Notes: generated by a model from the letters alone, not told the origin. Numbered from the stretch's first letter, positions 1-8,784 are shown. The stretch is DNA of 64,000 nt from Rhizobium deserti (GCF_004358025.1 NZ_SMTL01000001.1:1277937-1341936), one strand, 5' to 3'. Numbers and translations: made by a program.

Positions 1-536
1 GTGGTCTGGAAGGCTGGCAATGCGGCTGCCGAATTGACGAATTCGGACGAAGCCGCAAGAACGATCTTGCCACCACCGGAAACAAATTTACCGAAATCCG
101 TCAACGTCGTCAGCTTGTTCGCATCAGCAATGTCCTTGCGCACAGCAATGGCCCAGGTATTGTTGGCCGGCGACGGCGTCAGCCATACGATCTTGTTGGC
201 ATCGTAATCGAGTTTCTTGACCGCCTCATAGGCTTTGGACGGATCCTTCCAGGCCGGATCATCGCCCTTTTCAAAGAAGAAGGCGCCGTTGCCGGTATAT
301 TCGGGATAGATGTCGATCTCGCCTGCTGCAAGCGCTTTGCGCACCACCGGTGTCGCCCCGAGCTGGAGACGGTCGGTGGCGTCGATCTTGTTGGCCTTCA
401 GGACCGACAGGATGATGTTTCCAAGCACGCCGCCTTCGGTGTCGATCTTGGAAGACACCACCACCTGCGCATGAGCCATGCCGGCAGACACACCGAGCGC
501 CACGGCGACGGCCAAAAGCTTCTTCTTCAATGACAT
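1..536 (-). CDS. Glycine betaine/osmoprotectant-type ABC transporter substrate-binding protein (3' part cut off)
   Basis: The gene reads from the ATG at 536 leftwards and leaves the window, so only about 178 N-terminal residues are visible. It opens with a lysine-rich signal peptide (MSLKKKLLAVAVALGVSAGMAHA) with a likely AHA cleavage site, placing the mature protein in the periplasm. The mature part resembles the OpuAC/OsmF (YehZ) family, which binds quaternary amines for an ABC importer: it has a K-x-D-T-E-G-G start, a repeated A-L-x-x-G-E-I-D-I-Y-P-E-Y-T-G-N element and a following tryptophan-bearing stretch. Those elements match the family from general knowledge; the ligand is not determined. 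The partner permease and ATPase would lie beyond the left edge. Confidence 0.8.
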   Translation of the reverse strand, partial: MSLKKKLLAVAVALGVSAGMAHAQVVVSSKIDTEGGVLGNIILSVLKANKIDATDRLQLGATPVVRKALAAGEIDIYPEYTGNGAFFFEKGDDPAWKDPSKAYEAVKKLDYDANKIVWLTPSPANNTWAIAVRKDIADANKLTTLTDFGKFVSGGGKIVLAASSEFVNSAAALPAFQT

Positions 537-863
537 GTGAACTTCCTCCGGATCGCCAACAGGCACTCGCTCGACCAATGTCCGCCCGTTCGTTCGGACG
601 ACAGGCTATATTATGTAGAGCAGCACCTTCGGCAGGCGAGGCTGAAATCTTTGCAAAGTAACCTAAGTCGGAAATGTTTCAGCTGCCATTCGTGCCGGGA
701 GGAGGTGGATATTGCCATCACCTTCAACAGCATCTTAATCTACTGCCGCTGGCGATCTTAGAACCGAATGTCTCGTTGCCGCTGATGGATGGACTATCGT
801 AAGCTGACCTTGACCTCGGCACGCAAAGCGCAATCTTTCCGTCGATCGCAAAGGAGCATCCAT

Positions 864-2252
864 TTGGTTCATGACGTTGCTGTCGTAGGTTCGGGTTTTT
901 CAGCAATTGCGCTGACCGTGAACCTGCTGCGCCTCTTGCCGCCATCCACCTCGATCGCCGTTATCGGCGATGATCCAAGCTTTGGGAGAGGAACTGCATA
1001 TCGAACCGAATTTCACCTCCACCGCCTGAATGTACCGGCCGCGCGCATGAGTGTATTTGCCGATCAGCCGGACGATTTCGTGGAATGGCTGCGCAGTAAA
1101 GGCAAAGGCGGCTCGGCGGATAACTTCGCTTCGCGAGGGGATTACGGGCTTTATCTGCGTGACACGCTTGCGGGTCTGCTTCGCCAGCGCGAGCGGCGCG
1201 CCAATGTGGACTTTATCAGGGCCAAGGCCACCACCTGCATCCACCGCAACAGAGACGGCCTGCAGTTCGAACTGGATAGCGGCCAGGAGCTGCAGGCAAG
1301 AAATGTCGTCCTCTGCCTTGGCCTCGGCAGTGCCGAAATGCCCATCAAGCCCAGAAATCTCGACACGTCCCTGCAAGACCATGTCGTGCAGAATCCCTGG
1401 CGGCTCGGCTGGCTGTCAAAGGTTCGGCCAAGCGACGAGATCTGCATCTTCGGATCTGGCTTGACGATGATCGACCAGGTTCTTTCTCTGCGCGCCCGAG
1501 GCCACAGGGGACGCATCCATGTCCTGTCGCGGCGGGGGCTGGTGCCGCATTCCCACCTGTCCCATCACGCCACTGCAGTTGAACCGATACTGCCGGAAGG
1601 GACACGCCAGCTCAGTACCCTACTGGGGGCCTTCAGGGCTCAGGTGCGTGCAGGCGCGCCTTGGCGGGCTCTCATGGATGGCTTGCGACCCCGTACCCAG
1701 GCGCTTTGGAAGGAACTCAACCAGGAGCAGAGGTCGCGCTTCCTGCGCCATGCACTGGCGTGGTGGAATGTCCATCGGCACCGGATATCGCCCCAAGTGT
1801 TTTCGCAGTTCCAGCATCTTCTGGAAAACGGCACAGTCGCCGTTCACGCCGGCTTCATTGGTGGCATCGAGCAGAAAGAGGATCGGTTCCAAGTCGCCTA
1901 CCGGCCACGCGGAACCCAGGCGCAGGCGCATATGAACGTCGACTGGATCGTCAACTGTACGGGCATGGAGCGAGCAGGCATCTCGCATTCTCCCCTGTTG
2001 CAGGAGATGCAGCGACAATCGATGATCGCCATGGACGAACTGGGGCTGGGTATCTCTGTCGACCCCTTTTCACGCGTTGTCGGCCCACAGGGCCAGATAC
2101 AACCCGGACTTCACGCCGTCGGTGCGCTGACAGCTGGGCAATTCTGGGAAATCACCGCAGTGCCGGACATCCGCAACCAAGCCAAACAAGTGGCGGAGCT
2201 TGTTGCTCTGAACCTGGAAAATAAAGCCGCGTCATTAAGCGATCAGCGTTAA
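864..2252 (+). CDS. FAD/NAD(P)-binding protein (NAD_binding_9-like)
   Basis: About 462 residues. The N-terminus carries a Rossmann dinucleotide-binding motif, VVGSGFSAIAL, and a fingerprint typical of the FAD-NAD(P)-binding PF13454-like family follows: G-R-G-T-A-Y near residue 45, then L-N-V-P-A-A-R-M. A second nucleotide-binding region (ICIFGSGLTMIDQ) lies in the middle and a V-N-C-T-G-M motif near the C-terminus. The reading frame is open from an ATG at 789, but that start has no ribosome site. A TTG at 864 sits 7 bases after AAGGAG and directly before the Rossmann fold, so I prefer it. Related proteins are cytosolic oxidoreductases of mostly unknown substrate. The gene stands alone, divergent from the betaine-type binding protein. 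Confidence 0.75.
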   Translation: MVHDVAVVGSGFSAIALTVNLLRLLPPSTSIAVIGDDPSFGRGTAYRTEFHLHRLNVPAARMSVFADQPDDFVEWLRSKGKGGSADNFASRGDYGLYLRDTLAGLLRQRERRANVDFIRAKATTCIHRNRDGLQFELDSGQELQARNVVLCLGLGSAEMPIKPRNLDTSLQDHVVQNPWRLGWLSKVRPSDEICIFGSGLTMIDQVLSLRARGHRGRIHVLSRRGLVPHSHLSHHATAVEPILPEGTRQLSTLLGAFRAQVRAGAPWRALMDGLRPRTQALWKELNQEQRSRFLRHALAWWNVHRHRISPQVFSQFQHLLENGTVAVHAGFIGGIEQKEDRFQVAYRPRGTQAQAHMNVDWIVNCTGMERAGISHSPLLQEMQRQSMIAMDELGLGISVDPFSRVVGPQGQIQPGLHAVGALTAGQFWEITAVPDIRNQAKQVAELVALNLENKAASLSDQR

Positions 2253-2369
2253 TCAACCCTATTGGCGCGCATTTAGATGCACCTCATGCGGACTGGCCGG
2301 CAGCGGGAGCGAGTTCCTGTCGGCTCAAATCCCCGCGAGCTTCTGCTGCTCATCCAAAGCGACGCGATC

Positions 2370-2545
2370 ATCACACGCTGTCCTACATCTTCATCAGCCC
2401 GGAATTTTCCGTGGTCCGGGCGATGTCCGACTATGTGATCGTCATGAAGAATGGCCGCATCGTTGAAGAAGGCGAGACCGAAACGATTTTTTTGACACGC
2501 CGCGCGCTGCCTATATCAAGGCTCTGATCGGCGCTGCCATCAACG
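2370..2545 (+). pseudogene. Relic of a peptide ABC transporter ATPase C-terminus (Dpp/OppF-like)
   Basis: Read on the plus strand, about 2371-2500 encodes S-Y-I-F-I-S-P-E-F-S-V-V-R-A-M-S-D-Y, then V-I-V-M-K-N-G-R-I-V-E-E-G-E-T-E. This is the H-loop and D/E-G-E-T tail of oligopeptide-type ABC ATPases. The H-loop histidine is replaced (S-P-E-F where intact proteins have S-H-D-L). At a run of seven T near 2488-2494 the frame slips, and the continuation D-T-P-R-A-A-Y-I-K-A-L is found in another frame. Everything upstream of the H-loop is gone. The relic shows that a peptide-type ABC transporter gene once stood here. Confidence 0.6.
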
Positions 2546-2590
2546 TTGACGGTAGCAGCGACTTTGGGGCTGTAGAGCTCCAAAAATTTG

Positions 2591-2615
2591 AAAGGCGCGG
2601 CAATGCCGCGCCTTT
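2591..2615. terminator. GC-rich hairpin, probable intrinsic terminator
   Basis: AAAGGCGCGG and CCGCGCCTTT form a perfect 10-bp stem around a 5-base loop. The plus strand continues with a T-rich GCTTTTC and the minus side also ends in T-rich sequence, so it could end transcription from either side. It lies just beyond the ABC ATPase relic, as expected for that gene's old terminator, and it could now stop hsp20 readthrough. Confidence 0.6.
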
Positions 2616-2805
2616 GCTTTTCAACCCAAGCCCTCGATGGGCAGTCGCAATGTGCCGGCTTTTGCCGACAGGTTAAAACGCCGCCTCGAGGCATTCAACC
2701 AGGACGCCAGCTTCTGGCCATTGCGTCTGACCTTTCGGCTTCGTCTGATCTCAACGACGAAAGGCTTCGTACGCATCTTCATCGCTGTCTCCACTGACCG
2801 AAGAA

Positions 2806-3279
2806 TCAGGCGACCTGCTTTTCCGCTTCGATCTGAAGCGGAGCGGTTTGGTCAGACAAACCGCTGCTGATGGCGATCTGACGCGGCTTCATCGCTTCGG
2901 GGATTTCTCGCCGCAAGGCGATCGACAGCAGGCCGTTCGCCAGCTTTGCCGTCTCGACCTTCACATGGTCCGCCAACTCGAAGCGCCGTTCAAACGATTG
3001 CGACCCGATGCCGCGGTGCAGGTATTCGCCTTCCTGCTTGTCGGCGCGGCCGCCCTTTACCACAAGCACGTTCCGCTCCTGCGTCACGTCGAGTTCGCCT
3101 TCGGCGAAGCCCGCGACTGCCATGGTGATGCGATAGTCGTCTTCGCCCGTCTTAACGATGTCATAGGGCGGCCAATTATCGATCGCGTGCAGGCGCTGCG
3201 CGTTGTTGAGAAGATTGAAGACACGGTCAAAGCCGATGCTGGACCGGTAAAGCGGGGCAAAGTCGAATTCAGTTCTCAT
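2806..3279 (-). CDS. hsp20: Small heat-shock protein, Hsp20/IbpA family
   Basis: 157 residues with the alpha-crystallin fold in its usual order: N-terminal MRTEFDFAPLYRSSIGFDRV, typical of rhizobial class A small heat-shock proteins; NWPPYDI; the D-x-Y-x-I-x-M-A-V-A-G-F core; and L-A-N-G-L-L-S-I near the end. It is an ATP-independent holdase that binds unfolding proteins in the cytosol. The ATG at 3279 is chosen over the in-frame ATG at 3285 because GGAGG lies 8 bases before the former and only 2 before the latter. The leader looks like a ROSE RNA thermometer and a heat-shock sigma factor promoter lies upstream (both listed). The gene is monocistronic. Confidence 0.92.
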   Translation of the reverse strand: MRTEFDFAPLYRSSIGFDRVFNLLNNAQRLHAIDNWPPYDIVKTGEDDYRITMAVAGFAEGELDVTQERNVLVVKGGRADKQEGEYLHRGIGSQSFERRFELADHVKVETAKLANGLLSIALRREIPEAMKPRQIAISSGLSDQTAPLQIEAEKQVA

Positions 3280-3366
3280 AGCCATATCCTCCGTAAAGCA
3301 ACATGGGATGAGGACGCCTCGGAAACCGGCGCCCCCGACAACCGGCACCTCCTCAAGGCTGCCGGT
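3280..3366 (-). promoter_or_regulatory. Putative ROSE-type RNA thermometer in the hsp20 leader
   Basis: In the minus-strand leader, TTGCT lies 5 bases before GGAGGAT, just upstream of the start codon. This is the arrangement in rhizobial ROSE elements, where a U-U/C-G-C-U motif pairs imperfectly with the ribosome site and melts on heating. GC-rich inverted segments further upstream (GGTGCCGG with CCGG, GAGGCGTCCTC) could form the extra hairpins usual for ROSE. The call rests on motif and gene context; no folding energy was computed. Confidence 0.6.
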
Positions 3367-3373
3367 GCAATCG

Positions 3374-3402
3374 ATTTGGGTTGTGCGTTTTTCGGCTTCA
3401 AG
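3374..3402 (-). promoter_or_regulatory. Putative RpoH (sigma-32) promoter of hsp20
   Basis: On the minus strand CTTGAA (3402-3397) is followed after 16 bases by CCCAAAT (3380-3374), close to the alphaproteobacterial heat-shock pattern CTTG-N17/18-CC-x-AT. It would start the transcript about 85 bases before the hsp20 ATG, leaving room for the ROSE leader. Confidence 0.5.
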
Positions 3403-3684
3403 ACTGCCGCAAAAGATTTTTTTGTGCGTGTTCTGGCTTGCGGGTTTGGCATGCGCAATTTGCCAGCCCAGCAGTCATTTCTTTCAGCGAGGTCTAGACG
3501 GAAAGTAGCGACTGCAACCATCAGCAGCGCACGTCGCATTGGAAGAAGCCCCGATGCTTATTTAGATGACTCTACTGGAGCTGAACAATTTCTTAAGTGT
3601 AAATACTTGGCCTATATCAAGTTAACCCAATATTTCGGAGTAGTGATCATCTTGCCTTCCACAATCCTGTTGAAAGGCAATTGA

Positions 3685-6288
3685 ATGTTTTCCCCGCAGG
3701 TCTTCAGTCGTCCGATTTCGGGCGAGAGGTTCACAAGGCGTATCGTCGTGCCGATGGCCGGTATCCTCATCGTCGCGATCGTTGTCGTCTTAGGCTTCCT
3801 TTTTGTCAGCGCTGACAGGCAGAACAAGCTCGAAGTAGAAGCTTCGACCAAGCTTGCGCAGACCGCCCTCACCGTCAAAACCCGCGAGGTCGCGCGCAAC
3901 CTGAAGGACTACGCCGTCTGGGAGGATGCTTACAACAATCTCCACCTCAAGGTGGATACGGATTGGGCAGCCACTGACGGCAATATCGGCGCGAATATAT
4001 TTGAGGGTCTGGGCTACGAGATGGCATTTGCCATCAATCCTTCGGGCAAAACCGTTTACGCCGTCATCGAGGGCGCTCCGCAGGACATGGATGCATTTTC
4101 CGAAATTCCATCCGGCCTGAAAGAGTTACTTGCAAAGTCCCGCAACCAAACGGAACCAGTAACCGGAATGCTGAAGTCCGGCGACAACGTCCTTATCGTC
4201 GCCGCAACGGCTATTCTTCCGCCATCCGTCGACCGGACGAGCGTCGCAGGAGACTCGCTTTCCACTCTCGTTTTCGCCAAGAGGCTCAATCAGTCCTTCC
4301 TCGGCAGGATGGGCGAGGAGTATCTTCTTTCCAATTTGAGATTCGATACGGTTGAGCCCGCCGGCGCGGCAGCCTCCGTTCATCTTACCTCTTCCGATGG
4401 CAGACCTCTGGGCGCCATTACCTGGACCCCAGCCACGCCGGGCTATAAACTTCTCCCGTTGCTTGCGCCGCCGCTGGCCATCGCGGTCATCATTCTTGGC
4501 GCATTTTCCGTGCTTGTGGTTCGCAACATCCAGCGGTCGACGCAGGCGCTCGAAGCGTCTGCCAAAACCGTTGAGGCCTATGCCCAGACCCTTCAAGAAA
4601 GCGAAGCGCGGTTCAAAGATGTCGCCGAGGCTTCCTCCGACTGGATCTGGGAATGCGATCCGCGCCTGCAGATGATGTTCCTGTCGACACGTTTTTCGGA
4701 GGTGACCGGGATAGCGGCCGCCAATGTGCTTGGCAAAGCACTTTCACAATTTTTCCAGAGCGATAGCGGTAATGACGGCTGGACGAGGCTGCTACAGGAG
4801 ACCGCAGAACGGCATGCGTTCCGCGATCTGCGATGCCTCTACAAGGACGCATCTGGCGCGACGCGTGTCTGCCGCTTGGCTGGGCGGCCGAGCTATAATG
4901 CAAGCGGCGTGTTTGTCGGCTTCCGTGGAACGGCCACGGATATTACCGAGGAAGTCGAAGCGCAGGCGCGGGCGAGCCATCTGGCCCTTCATGATGCCCT
5001 GACCGGCCTCCCCAATCGCGTGCTGTTTCGCGAGCGGCTGAACGCTGCGCTGACCAGCAATGACGGCAACCTGTCACGGGTATCGGTGATCTGCCTTGAC
5101 CTCGATCATTTCAAGGAAGTTAACGACACGCTCGGGCATGGCGCAGGCGACGTCCTGCTCAGGCAGCTGTCGCAGCGCCTGCTCGGATGCGTCCGATCCA
5201 CTGACACCGTGGCGCGCCTAGGTGGTGACGAGTTCGCGATTATCCAGGTGGGCATCAATCAGCCGCTGGAATCGGAGCAGCTTTGCCGCAGGCTGATCGA
5301 CGTCGTCAGAGCTCCGTTCGAGATCGAAGAGCAGGAGCTTCATGTCGGCGTGAGCCTCGGCATCGCCGTTTGCGAAGGAAGCGACAACGATCCGGAGCGG
5401 CTACTGAAGAATGCAGATATCGCGCTCTACCGCGCCAAGCAGGCCGGCCGCGCCACCTACCGCATTTTTGAGGCCCAGATGGATCTGGAGCTCCAGGAAC
5501 GCAAATCGTTAGAGCACGACCTGCGCCAGGCCATGCTCAAGAACCAGCTGGAGCTGCATTACCAGCCCCTTATCGATATCAGCACCAAGAAGGTCGCGGC
5601 CGTGGAAGCGCTGATCCGCTGGCGCCATCCGACGCGCGGTATCGTGTCCCCCATAGACTTCATTCCGCTGGCGGAGGAAACGAACCTTATTGTTGCAATC
5701 GGTGAATGGGTTCTGGAGACCGCATGCCGCCAGGCGCTCGAATGGCCGGACCTGCGCGTGGCCGTCAATCTGTCGCCGATCCAGTTTCGAAACCGCGAGC
5801 TTGTCGAAGTGGTCAAGGACGTGCTGCGTCGCACCGGCCTGCAGCCTGAGCGCCTGGAGCTGGAAATCACCGAGAGCGTGCTGATCAACGATGTCAGCTC
5901 CGCGCTTGCAACCTTGACGGCGCTCAAGGAACTCGGCGTGAAGATCGCCATGGACGATTTTGGAACCGGCTATTCCTCCCTCGGCTACCTTAATTCGTTC
6001 CCGTTCGACAAGATCAAGATCGACAAGTCGTTCATCGGCGGCATGAGCGACAAGGACAAGTCAGGCGCAATCGTCAAATCCGTCATCAGCCTCGGCCAGA
6101 GCCTCAACATGGTAACGACAGCCGAGGGTGTCGAAACAGCTGAGCAAGCCACTTTCCTAAAGGCCGAAGGCTGCGACCAATTGCAAGGCTATTTCTTTAG
6201 CCGGCCCGTCGCCGCCGAGGAACTGACCAGGTTCATCTGCGACTGGAATGATCGTGGATACGAGATGACCGCGGATGTCGCGGCCTAA
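3685..6288 (+). CDS. Membrane c-di-GMP enzyme: CHASE4-PAS-GGDEF-EAL
   Basis: 867 residues. A first membrane segment (about 20-43), a periplasmic CHASE4-like sensor (about 60-240, with the N-L-K-D-Y-A-V-W-E-D signature), a second membrane segment (about 255-278) and a PAS domain (about 300-420) precede the output domains. The GGDEF domain has an intact RLGGDEF at 511-517 and, 5 residues upstream, an RSTD inhibitory I-site, so cyclase activity with product feedback is expected. The EAL domain keeps E-A-L at 641-643 and the conserved N-L-S-P-x-Q-F, E-I-T-E, D-D-F-G-T-G and A-E-G-V-E-T motifs, so phosphodiesterase activity is also plausible. The decarboxylase gene starts 26 bases downstream on the same strand. 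Confidence 0.93.
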   Translation: MFSPQVFSRPISGERFTRRIVVPMAGILIVAIVVVLGFLFVSADRQNKLEVEASTKLAQTALTVKTREVARNLKDYAVWEDAYNNLHLKVDTDWAATDGNIGANIFEGLGYEMAFAINPSGKTVYAVIEGAPQDMDAFSEIPSGLKELLAKSRNQTEPVTGMLKSGDNVLIVAATAILPPSVDRTSVAGDSLSTLVFAKRLNQSFLGRMGEEYLLSNLRFDTVEPAGAAASVHLTSSDGRPLGAITWTPATPGYKLLPLLAPPLAIAVIILGAFSVLVVRNIQRSTQALEASAKTVEAYAQTLQESEARFKDVAEASSDWIWECDPRLQMMFLSTRFSEVTGIAAANVLGKALSQFFQSDSGNDGWTRLLQETAERHAFRDLRCLYKDASGATRVCRLAGRPSYNASGVFVGFRGTATDITEEVEAQARASHLALHDALTGLPNRVLFRERLNAALTSNDGNLSRVSVICLDLDHFKEVNDTLGHGAGDVLLRQLSQRLLGCVRSTDTVARLGGDEFAIIQVGINQPLESEQLCRRLIDVVRAPFEIEEQELHVGVSLGIAVCEGSDNDPERLLKNADIALYRAKQAGRATYRIFEAQMDLELQERKSLEHDLRQAMLKNQLELHYQPLIDISTKKVAAVEALIRWRHPTRGIVSPIDFIPLAEETNLIVAIGEWVLETACRQALEWPDLRVAVNLSPIQFRNRELVEVVKDVLRRTGLQPERLELEITESVLINDVSSALATLTALKELGVKIAMDDFGTGYSSLGYLNSFPFDKIKIDKSFIGGMSDKDKSGAIVKSVISLGQSLNMVTTAEGVETAEQATFLKAEGCDQLQGYFFSRPVAAEELTRFICDWNDRGYEMTADVAA

Positions 6289-6314
6289 GAAATCATAAAA
6301 TGCAGGGAAGAAAC

Positions 6315-7559
6315 ATGAGCGCTCAAAGTGCACTTCGCATTGATCTTGATGCGGCCAACGAGCCGCAGAAACTCAGGCAGCAGCTGGAATGGGCATTGCC
6401 GCAGCTAGATCGCAGCCGGCCTTTAAACCCGGGGCTGCCGGTATATGAAAGCGTCGATTCGGTCATCTCTCAGCTGCGCCCGACAGAACCGGTCTTCTGC
6501 CTGGCGCCGGCCAAGATCCGTGAAGCAGCCAAGCGCTTCAGCACATTTCCGGGCCGCCCCCTCTATGCGGTGAAATGCAATCCGCATCCGCTGGTTCTGG
6601 AGACGTTGTTCAAGGCCGGAATCACAGATTTTGATGTTGCCTCGCTGGAAGAGGTGCGCCTCATTCACAATGTCTTCGGTATGGCAGCAGGCCAGTTCTT
6701 CAACAATCCTGCCAAGTCGCGCCCGGCAATCCGCACCGCGTCCTTCGATCACGGCATCCGCTTCTACACAGCCGATTGCGAAGAAGAGATCGAGAAGATC
6801 TTCCAGGAGGCCAATTTCGACAGCGATCTCATCGTTGCGGTCAGACTGGCAACCAAGCCGGCAGACGCTCGATATGTCCTGTCTACGAAATTCGGTGCCC
6901 AGCCGGCCGATGCGGCCAGGATGCTCAAGATGATTCATCAGCGCGGCGCAAAGGCGGGCATTTCCTTCCATGTCGGCTCCCAATGCCTTGCGCCGGAGGC
7001 CTTCTCGGCTGCCGTAACCCTGGCAGGAAAGGTCGCACGCACTGCGGGCGTCCAGCTCAGCGTTCTGAACGTCGGCGGTGGTTTCCCTGCTCCCTATCCC
7101 GGCGACCGGGTTCAGGGCGTGGAGCATTATTTCGGACAGATTGTCCATGCCAAACGCAGTCTCGACCTGCCGCCAGGCTGCATCATTCTCTGCGAGCCGG
7201 GCCGCGCCCTGGTGGCGGAAGCAGGCACGACGATCGTTCAGGTCGTGGTCCGCAAGGATAGAACGCTCTACATCAATGACGGCGTATTCGGCACGCTGCA
7301 GGAACTGACGCATCCAAAGGAAACACGTCCGATCAGGCTGGTCCGTAGCCATTCGCGGCCTGCCGCGCCCTTGGCAAGCTTCAAGGTCTATGGCCCCACC
7401 TGCGATTCTAATGACGTGCTTGGCGCGCCAATTACCCTCCCAGACGATGTGAAGGAAGGCGACTGGATCGAGATCGGCATGATGGGTGCTTACAGCCTTT
7501 CCATGCGCACGCAGTTCAACGGCTTCTTTACCGACAAGATCGTGTGTCTCGGCGAATAG
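6315..7559 (+). CDS. Ornithine/lysine-type PLP decarboxylase (fold III)
   Basis: 414 residues from the ATG at 6315, preferred over the ATG at 6300 because GGGAAG stands 4 bases before it. The PLP lysine is in YAVKCNP (K87). HVGSQC, the phosphate-binding NVGGGFP loop and the CEPGRALVAEAG motif follow, and the catalytic cysteine is in GPTCDSND (C363). That cysteine-aspartate pair is typical of eukaryotic-type ornithine decarboxylases, which make putrescine and, in some rhizobia, also cadaverine. The predicted product is a diamine in the cytosol. It sits between a c-di-GMP enzyme and an EamA exporter on the same strand, with a 12-base gap to the exporter, suggesting a polyamine-linked operon (inference). 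Confidence 0.88.
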   Translation: MSAQSALRIDLDAANEPQKLRQQLEWALPQLDRSRPLNPGLPVYESVDSVISQLRPTEPVFCLAPAKIREAAKRFSTFPGRPLYAVKCNPHPLVLETLFKAGITDFDVASLEEVRLIHNVFGMAAGQFFNNPAKSRPAIRTASFDHGIRFYTADCEEEIEKIFQEANFDSDLIVAVRLATKPADARYVLSTKFGAQPADAARMLKMIHQRGAKAGISFHVGSQCLAPEAFSAAVTLAGKVARTAGVQLSVLNVGGGFPAPYPGDRVQGVEHYFGQIVHAKRSLDLPPGCIILCEPGRALVAEAGTTIVQVVVRKDRTLYINDGVFGTLQELTHPKETRPIRLVRSHSRPAAPLASFKVYGPTCDSNDVLGAPITLPDDVKEGDWIEIGMMGAYSLSMRTQFNGFFTDKIVCLGE

Positions 7560-7571
7560 ACGAGCCGCTCC

Positions 7572-8735
7572 ATGTCGAGACATTTAAGACCAGCCGGCAG
7601 ACTCTTTGCCTCTTTGATCGGCGCGGCCGGCGTGGTCCTGTGGGCGACGGAAACCATGCTCGTCACTCTGACGACATCGATCCCGCCGCTTCAAACGGTG
7701 GCGCTGGCTTTTCTGTTTGCTGCGTCCATGTCGCCTGCGGTCTGGCTTTTCACCGGCGCCCACCCGCTGGAAGCCTTTCGGCAGCCGCTCCGGGTCTGGG
7801 TCCTGACAGTTGTATCTCTCGTCGGCTATCACAGCTGCATCTACTACGCGACGCAGCAAGCGCCGCCCGCCGCCGCCGCGTTGCTGCAATCGACAACGCC
7901 CTTGATGATCGTGCTCGGTTCGGCCTTTCTGCCGGGTGAACGGCTTCGATGGTGGCATGTTGTAGGCGCCCTGCTCGGCTTCTTCGGCGTCATGCTGCTG
8001 ATCGACACCGGCAGCGAAGGCGGCAATGGCGGCTCCTCATTCTACTATCTCGCATTGATCGGCGTCGCCGCAGGGCTTTGGGGTCTTTATTCCGTCGTGA
8101 CGCGCTTGTTGCCCGACGTGCCCTCCAGCGCACTGGGCATGTTCTACGGTGTCTCGGCCTTCACCGCCTTTGCGGCGCACCTCCTTCTGGAAACCTGGGT
8201 GGCGCCGCAAACGTCAGAATGGCTCGCCATTGCCGGACTAGGTTTCTTCCCGATGGGCCTTGCCATCTATTTCTGGGATTTCGGCCTCAAAAAGGGAGAC
8301 ATACAGGCGCTTGGCGCCTTCTCCTACGTGGAACCCTTCATCGGCGCGGTGATCGTCGCCGTCTTCACAGGCGCAGCCCTTACCCTCTCGCTTCTCTGGT
8401 GCGGGTTGCTTGTGATCACCGGCGCAATCATCGCCAGCGCGAGCCTTTGGAAGAAGAGCCAGCCACCCTCCTTAGTCGCTTTCCCAGCCGGTAGCGGTGG
8501 GGATGGCTGGCTGGCGCAGGTAAGCTCCATCCAAACCGAGACGGACCTCAGCGAAGTCACCAACAGGATCGTTGAAAGGCTTGTCGAAGTCGGCGGCGAC
8601 TATGAGCCGGGCAAACATGACCGGGAAATGCCGGAACTTCTCCAGGCCTTCCGGCTGGTTCTGCAGATAGCCGACGAGTTGCACGAGCCAGTGCTTCTGC
8701 CGTCAAAGATCCAGGATCTGCTGCTTTCCACCTAG
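7572..8735 (+). CDS. EamA/DMT-family transporter with C-terminal cytosolic extension
   Basis: 387 residues. The first about 295 form the ten hydrophobic segments of two EamA repeats, with the drug/metabolite-transporter look (GLWGLYSVVTRLL at the start of repeat two, FSYVEPFIGAVI near the end). About 90 further residues form a charged soluble tail ending in a predicted helix (MPELLQAFRLVLQIADEL). Ordinary DMT proteins stop near 300 residues, so the tail is unusual. The 12-base gap behind the decarboxylase suggests coupled expression; export of a diamine or related amine is an inference from that context only. Confidence 0.85.
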   Translation: MSRHLRPAGRLFASLIGAAGVVLWATETMLVTLTTSIPPLQTVALAFLFAASMSPAVWLFTGAHPLEAFRQPLRVWVLTVVSLVGYHSCIYYATQQAPPAAAALLQSTTPLMIVLGSAFLPGERLRWWHVVGALLGFFGVMLLIDTGSEGGNGGSSFYYLALIGVAAGLWGLYSVVTRLLPDVPSSALGMFYGVSAFTAFAAHLLLETWVAPQTSEWLAIAGLGFFPMGLAIYFWDFGLKKGDIQALGAFSYVEPFIGAVIVAVFTGAALTLSLLWCGLLVITGAIIASASLWKKSQPPSLVAFPAGSGGDGWLAQVSSIQTETDLSEVTNRIVERLVEVGGDYEPGKHDREMPELLQAFRLVLQIADELHEPVLLPSKIQDLLLST

Positions 8736-8784
8736 CGGCCGATAGCAGCCAAGGATTTGGCGGCTGATCATTCCTCGAATCGCG

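Larger units (their letters stand above)
2253..2805. other. Gene-poor 550-bp stretch with ABC ATPase relic and a hairpin
   Basis: No intact gene is seen between the FAD protein and hsp20. The stretch holds a decayed ABC ATPase tail (about 2370-2545) and a strong hairpin (2591-2615), listed separately. From 2637 to about 2800 an open plus-strand frame encodes a basic peptide rich in F, R and L that I do not recognise. It has no convincing ribosome site and is probably not a gene. Confidence 0.5.

Noticed and set aside
2848..3684. 278-codon plus-strand open frame
   Set aside because: It is largely antisense to hsp20, has no recognisable domain, and its start has no ribosome site.
6423..7583. 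386-codon minus-strand open frame
   Set aside because: Antisense to the decarboxylase gene, which has all catalytic motifs; the frame is open only because of high GC.
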